Below are positions 17,199 through 24,996 of a stretch of 40,300 nucleotides of DNA, one piece after another. A model generated the notes under the pieces. The model had not been told where the DNA came from, did no database searches, and saw only the letters and a list, made by a program, of their open reading frames with translations. The first letter of the stretch is position 1, and each line of letters begins with the position of its first letter. Origin of the DNA: Candidatus Omnitrophota bacterium (lineage in GTDB: Bacteria > Omnitrophota > Omnitrophia > Omnitrophales > Aquincolibacteriaceae); NCBI GenBank assembly GCA_023247035.1, contig JAHFHG010000017.1:1-40300 (forward strand), read 5' to 3'. The translations under genes were made by a program, and so were the position numbers.

Positions 17199-17237
17199 CG
17201 ACAGCTGATTTTGGCTTTCGTCCTTGGGGAGAAAATG

Positions 17238-17246
17238 TGGTATACT
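17238..17246 (+). promoter_or_regulatory. Extended -10 promoter of the toxin-antitoxin pair
   Basis: TGG directly precedes a TATACT -10 box, the extended -10 arrangement; no convincing -35 box is visible. The leader would be only about 17 bases long and contains AGGAGGT six bases before the antitoxin ATG. Confidence 0.6.
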
Positions 17247-17269
17247 TCGGTTTGTCAGGAGGTAAAGAA

Positions 17270-17530
17270 ATGTCGCTTTTAAAAGGATTATCCGATGAAA
17301 AAGTCGTTGTGTTGGGACGACGGAAACTGCCTTTTGCTTTAGAAGGGATTGTGCGGCTTGTGGACAGCAAAGGTCGTACACTTGGCATTGTTTTAGATCC
17401 TCGGATTCTTTCTGATATTGAAGAAGAAATAGAAGTATCCTCGCCTGAATTTTTGGAATCGCTTGAGCGTTCCAGGGCCTCAGGCCGAGTGGCTGGTGGA
17501 TTAGTCAGAAAAAAATCCGGCTTGAAATGA
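17270..17530 (+). CDS. Antitoxin of a type II RelE/ParE toxin-antitoxin pair
   Basis: An 86-residue ORF missed by the track because the track used an upstream start. AGGAGGT lies six bases before ATG, the best ribosome binding site in this region. The N-terminal half (LVDSKGRTLGIVLDPRILSD) looks like a small beta-hairpin or ribbon DNA-binding or dimerisation part. The C-terminal half is helical and charged (SPEFLESLERSRASGRVAGG), as expected for toxin wrapping. Its TGA overlaps the toxin ATG as ATGA, the typical antitoxin-first coupling. The family of the DNA-binding part is not certain. It neutralises the downstream mRNA interferase and probably autorepresses its own promoter. Confidence 0.8.
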   Translation: MSLLKGLSDEKVVVLGRRKLPFALEGIVRLVDSKGRTLGIVLDPRILSDIEEEIEVSSPEFLESLERSRASGRVAGGLVRKKSGLK

Positions 17531-17784
17531 CCCCATATGATTTTACCCGCCAGGCGGAGCAAATGTTCCTGAAACTTCCCAGAGATCTCCAGCAGCGAAT
17601 CCTGCGTAAAATCGAACATTACCTTGCCCAGCCCAATCCCCTGGTCTTTGCGAAACGCATTGTAGGAAGCTCTGTCCCCGCTTACCGTTTTCAAGTTGGA
17701 GACTATCGCGTCGTTTTCGACTGGGAAGGTGACCGTATTTTGATCACGAAGGTTGGACACCGGCGCGAGATTTACCGCGGTTAA
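17527..17784 (+). CDS. RelE/ParE family toxin (mRNA interferase)
   Basis: 85 residues, the standard RelE size. It starts with two helices (FTRQAEQMFLKLPRDLQQRI) and ends with the RelE beta-sheet signature YRFQVGDYRVVFDWEGD followed by KVGHRREIYRG. The YR, VGDYR and GHRREIY segments carry the basic and Tyr residues used for ribosome-dependent mRNA cleavage. It overlaps the antitoxin by ATGA. The pair lies wholly inside, and antisense to, the broken long gene, between two copies of the RSEVR mini-repeat, so it looks like an acquired cassette. Confidence 0.9.
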   Translation: MTPYDFTRQAEQMFLKLPRDLQQRILRKIEHYLAQPNPLVFAKRIVGSSVPAYRFQVGDYRVVFDWEGDRILITKVGHRREIYRG

Positions 17785-17840
17785 GTCAGAAACTGGACTC
17801 TCAACTGCAGACGGCCTTCCGCCTTCGGCCTGCTTTTGTA

Positions 17841-17859
17841 TCCGCACTTCCGAGCGGGA
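17841..17859. repeat. RSEVR-type mini-repeat, copy 2 (other flank of the toxin-antitoxin cassette)
   Basis: TCCGCACTTCCGAGCGGGA, read as SRSEVR in the minus-strand frame. It lies 57 bases beyond the toxin stop codon and has the same orientation as copy 1. Confidence 0.6.
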
Positions 17860-18668
17860 TTGGGGAGGAGTTACCGTTATCTGGAACGGCCGTCTACCCG
17901 CTCGTACATAACTCGAGTCTCTCTCACGCCTGTCCTGCACATAACTCGGCTGAATTCTTTCGTGAATTTCGTAGTGGAGACTAGGCATGATTGTTAATCC
18001 AAAATCTCCATATTGTTGTTCCATCTTTTTAACATCCGTTACCACTTGCCGTATCGTTTCAAGTGAAAGCCCGTCGATTTCTTTGATTAAATCTGGCTCT
18101 TCCCGGATTTCTACTTTTTTCTGCCTGAGTTTCTTCCCTATTTTTTTTCCTAGTCCCAGTTTGGTTGTGGTTAACCGTATGAATTTACCTTGAGTCACTC
18201 TTCTTTTAATTTCTCGCAGCACTTCTGCACTTTTATGAAAGAACGGCAATGATGACCCTTCCGAACTTACCGAAGTCTCAGTTCCCATATCGATGGAATC
18301 AGATTGTTCTTGCGCAAATTCCAGGCGATCGATCAATGCTAATGCCTGCTGCAAATGATTCTGAGCTTGTTGGATATGGGAGACTTCTTTCTTTATCTCT
18401 CCTGCTTTCTTCAAGATTTTTGCCAGGAGCTCCACAATTCCTGTCAGAAACTCTGTAACCTCTCGGATATCTCCGACAGTCATCGTGTGGTCTGGAGGGA
18501 AAAGCCCGTACGCAAGTCTTTGAGCTAAACGCTCTGAAAGAGAATCAATCTCATTGCCATAACCCTTTTCATATATTCCCCATTCGTGCGCATCAAAAGC
18601 GCGTCGAAGTTCATCGTAAGTCTCCGAAGCCTTTTGTGTAATGAAAAGAAGCGCTTTCTTAATTTTTG

Positions 18669-18686
18669 CCCGCACTTCGGAGCGGG
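18669..18686. repeat. RSEVR-type mini-repeat, copy 3
   Basis: CCCGCACTTCGGAGCGGG. CCCGC and GCGGG pair around a C-TTCG-G loop, so an RNA copy would form a UUCG tetraloop hairpin. It reads SRSEVR in the minus-strand frame of part 3. Confidence 0.6.
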
Positions 18687-18978
18687 AGGCGACGATTTGA
18701 AAGGACTCTTCTCTGAAATCCCATTTTCTTTCTTCCAAAATTTGATCCCCATTTCTGAAAACAAGCTGAATTTCTAGGCCAGAAACTTCCTCCGAATAAT
18801 CCCCGCTCAGAGAGGCAACTGCTTGAGGGTGTGTTTTGTCAAATTCCTGTTTCTGCCTGAGCGCCAGTTCTAACACGCGGAGAAAGGAAACTAACGACCT
18901 TTCGGTAAGTCCAAACCGATCTCTAAGCGTTCTCCAAACATCCCTAAGACCGATTTCTTTATAGCCGGCTTCTACAAG

Positions 18979-20499
18979 CTAAATTATCAACTCACGAGTT
19001 TCTCTATAGTTTATGAAGTCATAATGAATAATACTTGTGAAAGAGTGCAACTTTTTATGATCCCAATCATAATGGCGAATCTCAACGGAAAGATCTTTTG
19101 CTGTAAGCGGTTCCTTCTTGTCTTCGTCCGCAGAGAAAATAATTTCGACAATCCTATCTTCCTCACCCATTCCATGCCAAAGAATCTCTTGCACGAAATC
19201 GAACATAAGATCGCGCGTATTCGAATCATGAGAAAAATAATCGAATACCCTTCTTAAGATGAGAATTTTTGCTTCTTTTGGTTCAGTTTGTCCCTTAACC
19301 CCATAAGGCATCCAGACAACCTCAAAGCGGGTCTTATGGGTTTCTATCTCTTGGATGGTCTCTTTTTTTTCCTGGCTGGTTTCGGCAAATAAGACGGCGT
19401 TAAGATATCTGGGCGCAAGTCCTGACAAAAAATGATCTCCGGCTAAAAGGAGGGCCAGTTCTTCAAGCTCTTCATCTGGAAGTTCGGCTAACTTGGATAA
19501 AACAGGATGGATGATTGCGAACTCGCCTTGCTTTTCTGGAAGGTGAGTTCTATTGAAATTTAACCATCTTATAAATACTCCTTTAAGCGTCTCCCGGTCG
19601 TAGGCAAATTCTTCCCCATCAATGGCTCCTAAAAACCGCTCCAACGTCTCTTTTTCTAATGGGTCCATCCATTCAGGCCATTCTTGCGTCCGCACTTCGG
19701 AGCGCAAAGCGGCCGGCGGCGGTTTGAGTTGTTCGTCCACGAGCCTATTCAATAGCGGCAAGGCCAAATCTTTATTTCTTGCGACGATTGAACTCAAAGC
19801 ACGAAGTTCTGCCTGGACGGGCCGCGGGCCTAAAATTCTCCCCCTCAAAAAATCAGACGGAGCTCTTCTTGCTCTTGCCAAATTCACCGCCACTTCAAAA
19901 GGATAAGAACCCATCGACATTAAATTTTTATAGTAATCCTGATGCCTGGGGCTGACCGAAGTAATTGCAGGCGTAAGAATGAGGTAGGATAAATTTTTGG
20001 CCCTGAGAATCCGCTTAATTCCGTCTTTATGGAAGCCGCCGAAGACTAAGACCGCAGCCTCTTCATTTTTATTCTTCAAAAATTCATCCAAGGCCTTTCC
20101 AAGGGACTGTTCCCCCGCTTGGGCTAATTCGTAGAATTTGATCGCGTTTCGAATATTCCGCTCCCAGCGCTTGAAGAGAACGACCGGCTTGTTCGCCGTC
20201 TTGGCAACAAAATCGGCCAAATCATCGGTATTTAATTTTTGGAGATTACCTTTAACGGCCTCAAACTCTGTGGGTGTCAGTTGGATTTCTTCCAGGCGCC
20301 TGAGAAGCTCGAAACCTTTGTAGTATTGAAATATCTTTTTGTCTTGCTCGTTTTTGAGCTGCGTACTTGCGTAATCATTTTCCAGCCGCTCAATTTCTTG
20401 AAATAAAATTTTGGGATCAACGGCCAAGCGTACGTCATCCTGAGGCGCAGTCGAAGGATCTTTCTTTTGAGATTCTTCGTGGTTCGACAGGCTCACCAC
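18979..20499 (-). pseudogene. Long secreted-protein gene, middle part (2 of 3)
   Basis: The track's GTG start lies inside a dispersed repeat and is not a real start; recognisable protein begins at VDPKILFQEIERLENDYAS. The frame differs from part 1 (frameshift in the repeat) and equals that of part 3, from which it is separated by a single TAG at 18979-18981. A helical stretch is followed by AAVLVFGGFHKDGIKRIL and LSYLILTPAIT. This could be the second half of a TraB/ChaN/Tiki-like fold whose first half, with IQDAHDS, is in part 1. The remainder is charged and helical (LFAETSQEKKETIQEIE). One RSEVR repeat peptide lies at ALRSEVRTQEW. Function unknown. Confidence 0.65.
19689..19705. repeat. RSEVR-type mini-repeat, copy 4
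   Basis: TCCGCACTTCGGAGCGC, read as LRSEVR in the minus-strand frame of part 2. Flanking TTGCG and CGCAA form an extra inverted repeat around it. Confidence 0.6.
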
Positions 20500-20562
20500 C
20501 CTGAGCGAAGTCGAAGGGCTGAGCGTTTTGGGTCGAAGGACTTCGCTCAGAGTGACGCGGAT
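20442..20562. repeat. Dispersed repeat inserted in the long gene at the frameshift
   Basis: The region is rich in the motif families CCTGAGCGAAGTCGAAGG, GGTTCGACAGGCTCACCACC and TCGAAGGACTTCGCTCAGAG, in both orientations. These match a dispersed repeat type common across bacteria that typically translates as EPVEPR or SLSNH. Both happen here: part 1 ends through GGEPVEPR and part 2 begins MVSLSNHEE. Confidence 0.8.
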
Positions 20563-20873
20563 GAGGAGATAGAATTAAATCGACATTAGGGTAACGGGTT
20601 TGAAACTCTTGAGTAGGAATGTGCTTTGCCGAGAGGTCTTGAATACGTTTAAGGTAGCCCCGCAAGTCGAGCTGGCTTGCAACGAGTCTTTCTTTGAGCT
20701 TCATCCATTCCTTGAGTTCTTTGGAAAAGCGTTGATTCGCCAATTTTGAAATTTCACTTTGGCCAGAGCCTAGGTCTTGCCGGGTTTCCCGGCTAAGCGC
20801 TGCAGCTTGGCGGTAGCGCTCAATGCTCTCCAGATGCAGCTTAATATTGTCCACACCGATGAGTCTCCAATCT

Positions 20874-20919
20874 CCCCTCACCCTTCCCTCTCCCCCACGG
20901 AGAGGGTTGGGGTGAGGGT
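20874..20919. repeat. CCCTCACCC palindrome inserted in frame in the long gene
   Basis: CCCCTCACCCTTCCCTCTCC pairs with GGAGAGGGTTGGGGTGAGGG with few mismatches. The element translates as HPHPNPLRGGEG without breaking the frame. HPHPNPL-type peptides are a familiar signature of this repeat in many genomes. Confidence 0.8.
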
Positions 20920-21387
20920 GAAAGCGATTGATATGCGCGTACTCGGCGCCGCCGATCCTAAGTTTATCCATTAAAAAGTAAGAGACCTTTTCTTTGACCA
21001 CAGGATCTTTAATGAATCCAAAATACTCATCCGTAGGAACGGGGCCTTCGTAGCCTTCTTCGTAGACCGTCTTGATGCCGTACGTTTCGACAAGGTGCGT
21101 GATCGTCTTGGCGATATTCTCTTGAGCTTCGAGGGAATCGTGGGCGTCTTGGATATAAAGGATTGTTTTGCCGGAGGAGCCTTGAAAGGATTCTTCGATC
21201 TCGCCTAATTCTTGGGGAAGGGAAATATCAGAAGGTGAGAAAGCAGGAATATTTCTTTCTGCATAAGCCGGCGTTTGTGAAAAAATTAAGGAGCAGGACA
21301 GAACAAAAGAAACGAACTGATTCCAAGAAGAATTTTTTTTATGGCTCGGCATTTGGGATAGACCCTCCGAAAGAATTCGGGCAGCAA

Positions 21388-21416
21388 AATTTAACCGATT
21401 GCCTTTTAAATTGCAA
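21388..21416 (-). promoter_or_regulatory. Predicted sigma-70 promoter of the long secreted-protein gene
   Basis: On the minus strand TTGCAA, a 17-base spacer and TAAATT lie about 36 bases upstream of the ATG at 21352. The boxes are moderate. The surrounding gap 21353-21506 shows nothing else. Confidence 0.5.
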
Positions 21417-21506
21417 TCCTTTTAAAGAGGGAAAAAGCACTTCGGTGAGAGATTCAATAGCGATGACTTGGAATGCTCAAAAATGCTAGGAAAAGTAATG
21501 CGCTAC

Positions 21507-21875
21507 TTATCCGCCGGCCTCGGAAGAAGGAAAATGTTCCCAGAGAAATTCCGGATTCAAAAGCGGCGCGTATCGACGCGGCAAGGGCAGAGGAAAAGTA
21601 ATCATTTCATAGGCGCCGGTGAGGATTCTGGCGCCGGCACAAGAAACCCCTTTCACGGATCCGGTAATCCATTGAGGTATCAAATTTTCCCGCCGTTTTT
21701 TTTCTTCCGCAAGCTGGTTTGAAAATTCAATGCCTGAAAGGGCAATGTTTAAAAACCCACGCTGCAATTTCCGGGCGGGAGTGACGGGAGCCTCGAGCTC
21801 AGCGGCAAAAAGCTTCCAGGGAATGACGCCGACGATCATGAGGAAAATGCCGATCCATAAAAAAATTTTCGTCAT
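21507..21875 (-). CDS. Exosortase-system-associated protein, TIGR04073 family
   Basis: The sequence matches the TIGR04073 pattern: a signal-like N-terminus (KIFLWIGIFLMIVGVIPWKLFAAE), ARKLQRGFLNIALSGIEFSNQLAEE, then SVKGVSCAGARILTGAYEMITFPLPLP and a C-terminal LLNPEFLWEHF. The family occurs in genomes with exosortase/PEP-CTERM sorting and is presumed exported; its role is unknown. The track starts at ATG 21923, but that ATG lies right at the T-run of a predicted terminator. The internal ATG at 21875 (MTKIFLWIG) gives a better signal peptide, so I prefer it; the earlier start remains possible. No exosortase gene is in the window. Confidence 0.8.
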   Translation of the reverse strand: MTKIFLWIGIFLMIVGVIPWKLFAAELEAPVTPARKLQRGFLNIALSGIEFSNQLAEEKKRRENLIPQWITGSVKGVSCAGARILTGAYEMITFPLPLPRRYAPLLNPEFLWEHFPSSEAGG

Positions 21876-21921
21876 TTCGAGCGGGTTCTTTTTGTGTGAA
21901 GCGTTAGTTATTGGGATGGAC

Positions 21922-21965
21922 AAAAACCCTAAAGGCAGAGCCGGTCGAAAGCTATTCCTTTAGGG
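21922..21965 (-). terminator. Rho-independent terminator after glnN
   Basis: On the minus strand CCCTAAAGG and CCTTTAGGG form a perfect 9-base stem with a 21-base loop, followed directly by TTTTTG. It begins 20 bases after the glnN stop codon. Confidence 0.7.
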
Positions 21966-21984
21966 CAACCCTTGCAAGCGAGAT

Positions 21985-24096
21985 TTAAAGTTTGAATAAC
22001 ATCTCCGCATAAGAAGGCACGGGCCACAATCTTGCCGGCGCCAGTGTTTCCAAGGCGTCAATATCCTTGCGAAGTTCGCCCATTGCAGGAAAAACTTTGT
22101 CCCGATACGCTTCAGCCCGGTGGAGGGCTTCATGGACGGATTGCGCTTTCTTAAGGACGGCGTCGAGGACGTCGAGTTTCTTGCTTGCAGACTCAAGGAG
22201 CTCCGAGATCCGCGTCAGTAAATTCTTTTGAACGCTTGCGGAAGCTGAAACGGCCTTGAGCTTTGAAACCGTCTCGGCGAGCTCTGCGGTATACATAATG
22301 ACCGAGGGGATATAAAGCCTCCGCACCATATCCATCGCGGCCAAGGCCTCAATATTGATGTGCTTCGCGTACTGCTCAAGGTAAATTTCGTAACGGGAAT
22401 GCAGTTCCTCTTTCGTGAGGACTTTATATTTTGTGAAAAGTTTGACGGCAGACTCATTCGCCATATAACCCAGGGCTTCAACGGTCGACTTAATGTTAGG
22501 GAGCCCCCGCCTCTTGGCCTCTGCGACCCATCCTTCAGCATAATTGTTCCCGTTGAAAATGACCCGGCTGTGCTTGCCGGCCACGTCTTTCACAATGGCC
22601 GCGGCTTCCTTGTTGATATCCTTCGCCTTTTCAAGCCGCGCCGCCACCTCATCAAGCGCCTCCGCCACGATCGTATTGAGCACCACATTCGGCCCGGAAA
22701 TAGACGCCGAAGAAGGGACCATTCGAAACTCAAACTTGTTTCCCGTGAATGCAAAAGGAGAAGTCCTGTTCCGATCCGTATTGTCTTTGGGAAGCTCAGG
22801 CAGTGTGTCCACGCCGATATTCAGACAGCTCTCGCCCCTCGATTGAGCTTTTTTGCCTTTCGCCAGATTCATTAAAATTTCAGTCAACTCTTCGCCGAGG
22901 AAAATCGAAATGATCGCGGGCGGGGCCTCATTGGCGCCCAGCCTCAAATCATTTCCGGGATTGGCGGCGCCGGCCCTGAGTTTGTCCGCATGTTTGTCGA
23001 CCGCCATAATAAGGGCGGATAAAAAAAGAAGGAACTGCTCATTGTCGTGCGGCGTGTGGCCCGGATCCAATAAATTAGTCCCATCGTCCGTCATCAGCGA
23101 CCAGTTGTTGTGCTTTCCCGATCCATTGACGCCGGCATAAGGTTTTTCGTGAAGAAGGCACACGAGATCATGCCTCAAGGCGACCTTCTGCATACTTTCC
23201 ATCACAAGCTGATTGTGATCCGTTGCAATGTTCACGCTGGTGAAAACAGGCGCCATCTCAAACTGTGCGGGCGCAACCTCGTTGTGCTTTGTCTTGGCCG
23301 AAACGCCCATTTTCCAAAGTTCGGTATCGAGGTCCTTCATGAATTTTGAGATCCGGTCCTTGATCGCCCCAAAATATTGGTCTTCAAGTTCCTGGCCCTT
23401 AGGGGCAGGCGCGCCAAACAAAGTACGCCCGGACGTGATCAAATCCAGGCGCTGATCGTAATACTTTTTATCGATCAAAAAATATTCCTGTTCCGGACCC
23501 ATCGTGGGGAAAACCCGTCTTGAGGTTTTATCTCCCAACGCCTTTAAAACCCGCAGGGCGTGCTTGGAGACAGCTTCCATCGAACGCAGAAGCGGCGTCT
23601 TTTTATCCAAAGCTTCGCCGGTATAAGAGCAAAAAGCCGTGGGAATCGTCAGCGTCAAATTGCCTGCCGCGTCTTCTTTAAGAAAAGCAGGCGAGGTGCA
23701 GTCCCAAGCCGTGTAACCACGCGCTTCAAAAGTGGCGCGGAGACCGCCGCTTGGAAACGAAGAGGCGTCCGGCTCGCCCTTGATAAGCTGCTTGCCGGAG
23801 AACTCCATAATGACGCTGCCTTCCGGTGTGGGAGAAATGAAAGAGTCGTGTTTTTCCGCGGTCTTTCCCGTGAGCGGCTGAAACCAATGAGTATAGTGCG
23901 TCGCGCCTTTCTCAATCGCCCAGTCCTTCATAGCATTAGCCACGACATTGGCCACTTCAAGAATCATGGGCGCGCCCCTTTCAATCGTTTCGCGAAGGGC
24001 TTGGTAGGTTTCCTTGGGAAGCCTTTCTTTCATTGTTTTGTCATTGAAAACATTGGAACCGAATATTTTTGTTGCGTCCATCGTGCCGTTATTCAT
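21985..24096 (-). CDS. glnN: Glutamine synthetase type III
   Basis: A 703-residue GSIII, far longer than the roughly 470 residues of GSI. It makes glutamine from glutamate, ammonia and ATP as a dodecamer in the cytoplasm. GSIII features include the N-terminal [31 protein letters not shown] with the metal-binding Glu, [18 protein letters not shown], the ATP/glutamate region [14 protein letters not shown] and [19 protein letters not shown] helical C-terminal extension completes the protein. AAGGAG precedes the ATG. The predicted sigma-70 promoter, the P-II gene and the NifA-like activator upstream place it in a nitrogen-assimilation cluster. Confidence 0.96.
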   Translation of the reverse strand: MNNGTMDATKIFGSNVFNDKTMKERLPKETYQALRETIERGAPMILEVANVVANAMKDWAIEKGATHYTHWFQPLTGKTAEKHDSFISPTPEGSVIMEFSGKQLIKGEPDASSFPSGGLRATFEARGYTAWDCTSPAFLKEDAAGNLTLTIPTAFCSYTGEALDKKTPLLRSMEAVSKHALRVLKALGDKTSRRVFPTMGPEQEYFLIDKKYYDQRLDLITSGRTLFGAPAPKGQELEDQYFGAIKDRISKFMKDLDTELWKMGVSAKTKHNEVAPAQFEMAPVFTSVNIATDHNQLVMESMQKVALRHDLVCLLHEKPYAGVNGSGKHNNWSLMTDDGTNLLDPGHTPHDNEQFLLFLSALIMAVDKHADKLRAGAANPGNDLRLGANEAPPAIISIFLGEELTEILMNLAKGKKAQSRGESCLNIGVDTLPELPKDNTDRNRTSPFAFTGNKFEFRMVPSSASISGPNVVLNTIVAEALDEVAARLEKAKDINKEAAAIVKDVAGKHSRVIFNGNNYAEGWVAEAKRRGLPNIKSTVEALGYMANESAVKLFTKYKVLTKEELHSRYEIYLEQYAKHINIEALAAMDMVRRLYIPSVIMYTAELAETVSKLKAVSASASVQKNLLTRISELLESASKKLDVLDAVLKKAQSVHEALHRAEAYRDKVFPAMGELRKDIDALETLAPARLWPVPSYAEMLFKL

Positions 24097-24210
24097 AAAA
24101 GTCTTATTTCTCCTTTTTTTATTTATTTTGACCTGAACTTTTAAACTCTAAAGCCGGCGGCCTCTCATCCGAACTGCTTGAGATCCGGAAGCGGAAGAAA
24201 ACGTGGGGGA

Positions 24211-24239
24211 ATTTAACCCTGCAAAGCCAAGCTTGTCAA
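24211..24239 (-). promoter_or_regulatory. Predicted sigma-70 promoter of glnN
   Basis: On the minus strand a consensus TTGACA, a 17-base spacer and TTAAAT lie about 115 bases upstream of the glnN ATG. It allows glnN to be transcribed independently of the P-II gene. The rest of the 346-base gap holds the inverted repeat described next and an AATCCTGA-rich stretch around 24315-24350. Confidence 0.6.
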
Positions 24240-24354
24240 GCCTATCTTAATGCGCCGCGCGCGAGCAAGGGAAATCTTCTTCGGGCTGCCTTTCCTTTGC
24301 AAAACCTGCTTCCTTAATCCTGAAATCCTGAATACTGCTTAATCCTGATTCTAG

Positions 24355-24437
24355 TTACTGAAGTTTCGGCAGTTAAACAAGGATACACGCTTTCACCTCT
24401 GGGAAAGCGTATTCATTGGATTCCGAAACTTCAGTAA
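24355..24437. repeat. 83-base nested inverted repeat after the P-II gene
   Basis: Perfect 15-base arms TTACTGAAGTTTCGG (24355-24369) and CCGAAACTTCAGTAA (24423-24437) enclose a second perfect stem, ACGCTTTC/GAAAGCGT. The element begins six bases past the P-II stop codon. There is no T-run, so a small mobile element (MITE-like) or a structured RNA is as likely as a terminator. Confidence 0.75.
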
Positions 24438-24442
24438 GGATG

Positions 24443-24784
24443 CTAAACCAGGGCCTTTTCTCCCCGTTCACGGGTCCTGATGCGCACGGCTTCCTCAACC
24501 TCATAAACGAAAATCTTGCCGTCGCCCACACCGCCCGTAAAAGCCGAGGCCTGGATGGTCCGAAGGATTTTTTCCACATCCTGATTGAGAGCGACGATTT
24601 CCACCTTGACTTTGGGAAGGAAATCCAGCTTGTATTTCTCCCCCCGCCATTGCTGGATCGTCCCTTTCTGCATCCCGTGGCCTTCGATTTCCGTAATCGT
24701 AATGCCGGGATATCCGGAAGACTCCAGGCCGTGGCGCACGGCATCTAATTTTTCCGGTCTGATAATCGCCTCAATTTTTTTCAT
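24443..24784 (-). CDS. Nitrogen regulatory protein P-II
   Basis: A 113-residue P-II trimer subunit of the GlnB/GlnK family. It integrates 2-oxoglutarate, ATP/ADP and glutamine signals and binds regulators, transporters or enzymes through its T-loop. Visible are MKKIEAIIRPEKLDAVRHGL, the T-loop RGEKYKLDFLPKVKVEIV with a Tyr at the usual uridylylation position, the B-loop TGGVGDGKIFVYEVEEAVRIRT and a C-terminal RGEKAL. GlnB and GlnK cannot be separated by sequence alone. A sigma-54 promoter lies about 70 bases upstream. The upstream neighbour is a NifA-like activator and the downstream neighbour is glnN. Confidence 0.95.
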   Translation of the reverse strand: MKKIEAIIRPEKLDAVRHGLESSGYPGITITEIEGHGMQKGTIQQWRGEKYKLDFLPKVKVEIVALNQDVEKILRTIQASAFTGGVGDGKIFVYEVEEAVRIRTRERGEKALV

Positions 24785-24855
24785 TAGAATGACCCTATTT
24801 TTACATCTACGCAGGCTGAACTGTTATTTCTCAATATAAGGATTTGTTTATTGTT

Positions 24856-24871
24856 TGCAATTGAAATGCCA
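24856..24871 (-). promoter_or_regulatory. Sigma-54 promoter of the P-II gene
   Basis: On the minus strand TGGCATTTCAATTGCA has the -24 GG and -12 GC exactly 10 bases apart, matching the consensus TGGCAC-N5-TTGC except at one position. It lies about 72 bases upstream of the P-II ATG and 120 bases downstream of the activator stop codon. Confidence 0.8.
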
Positions 24872-24962
24872 ATTTCAAAAAAGAATCTGAACTAGAGAAT
24901 AAATTATTTTTGTTATAAAAGATATGAATGTCGGCTTACTATTTTGTAATTATATTCAAACC

Positions 24963-24996
24963 TAAACGTTTTTGTAGTATCCAAACAGAACGTTTA
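24963..24996. repeat. Inverted repeat across the activator stop codon, possible enhancer site
   Basis: TAAACGTT (24963-24970) and AACGTTTA (24989-24996) form perfect 8-base arms around 18 bases. Inside the spacer TGT and ACA are 9 bases apart, one short of the TGT-N10-ACA NifA enhancer. The distance to the sigma-54 promoter (about 110 bases) suits an enhancer. It could instead be a weak terminator. Confidence 0.45.

Larger units (their letters stand above)
16459..18876 (-). pseudogene. Long secreted-protein gene, C-terminal part (3 of 3), with an antisense toxin-antitoxin insertion
   Basis: This frame is not an independent gene. Its GTG start at 18876 is internal, and the same frame is open back to a TAG at 18979. 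The preceding sequence (LVEAGYKEIGLRDVWRTL) joins directly onto part 2. About residues 1-345 are helical and charged, with a hydrophobic heptad stretch around LLAKILKKAGEIKKEV. About residues 350-555 read antisense through the toxin-antitoxin pair and look like shadow coding. The last 200 residues look genuine again (QGRQVIVYNVNTTDPVGKLL, KVVVLSDKASPAEAALL) and may form an alpha/beta domain. Three RSEVR-type repeat peptides lie in this frame. The family appears Omnitrophota-restricted; I cannot name a function. Confidence 0.65.
20435..21352 (-). pseudogene. Long secreted-protein gene, N-terminal part (1 of 3): signal peptide plus Tiki-like N-half
   Basis: This is the true 5' end. ATG at 21352 is preceded by GGAGGG at a workable distance and by a predicted promoter. 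A signal peptide (FVSFVLSCSLIFSQTPAYA, cleavage before ERN) indicates export. The conserved core SGKTILYIQDAHDSLEAQEN and YGIKTVYEEGYEGPVPTDEY resembles the start of the TraB/ChaN/Tiki-like fold, and I have seen close relatives chiefly in Omnitrophota. An in-frame palindrome adds HPHPNPLRGGEGRVRG between AHINRF and WRLIGVDN. From about residue 265 the frame translates a dispersed repeat (PFDFAQGGEPVEPR) and then stops, while the real protein resumes in another frame as part 2. Confidence 0.7.

Noticed and set aside
17204-17840. Minus-strand coding through the toxin-antitoxin region as genuine protein
   Set aside because: The plus strand encodes a textbook RelE pair with a ribosome site and ATGA overlap. 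The minus-strand reading there is Ser/Pro/Thr-rich filler without homology signal.
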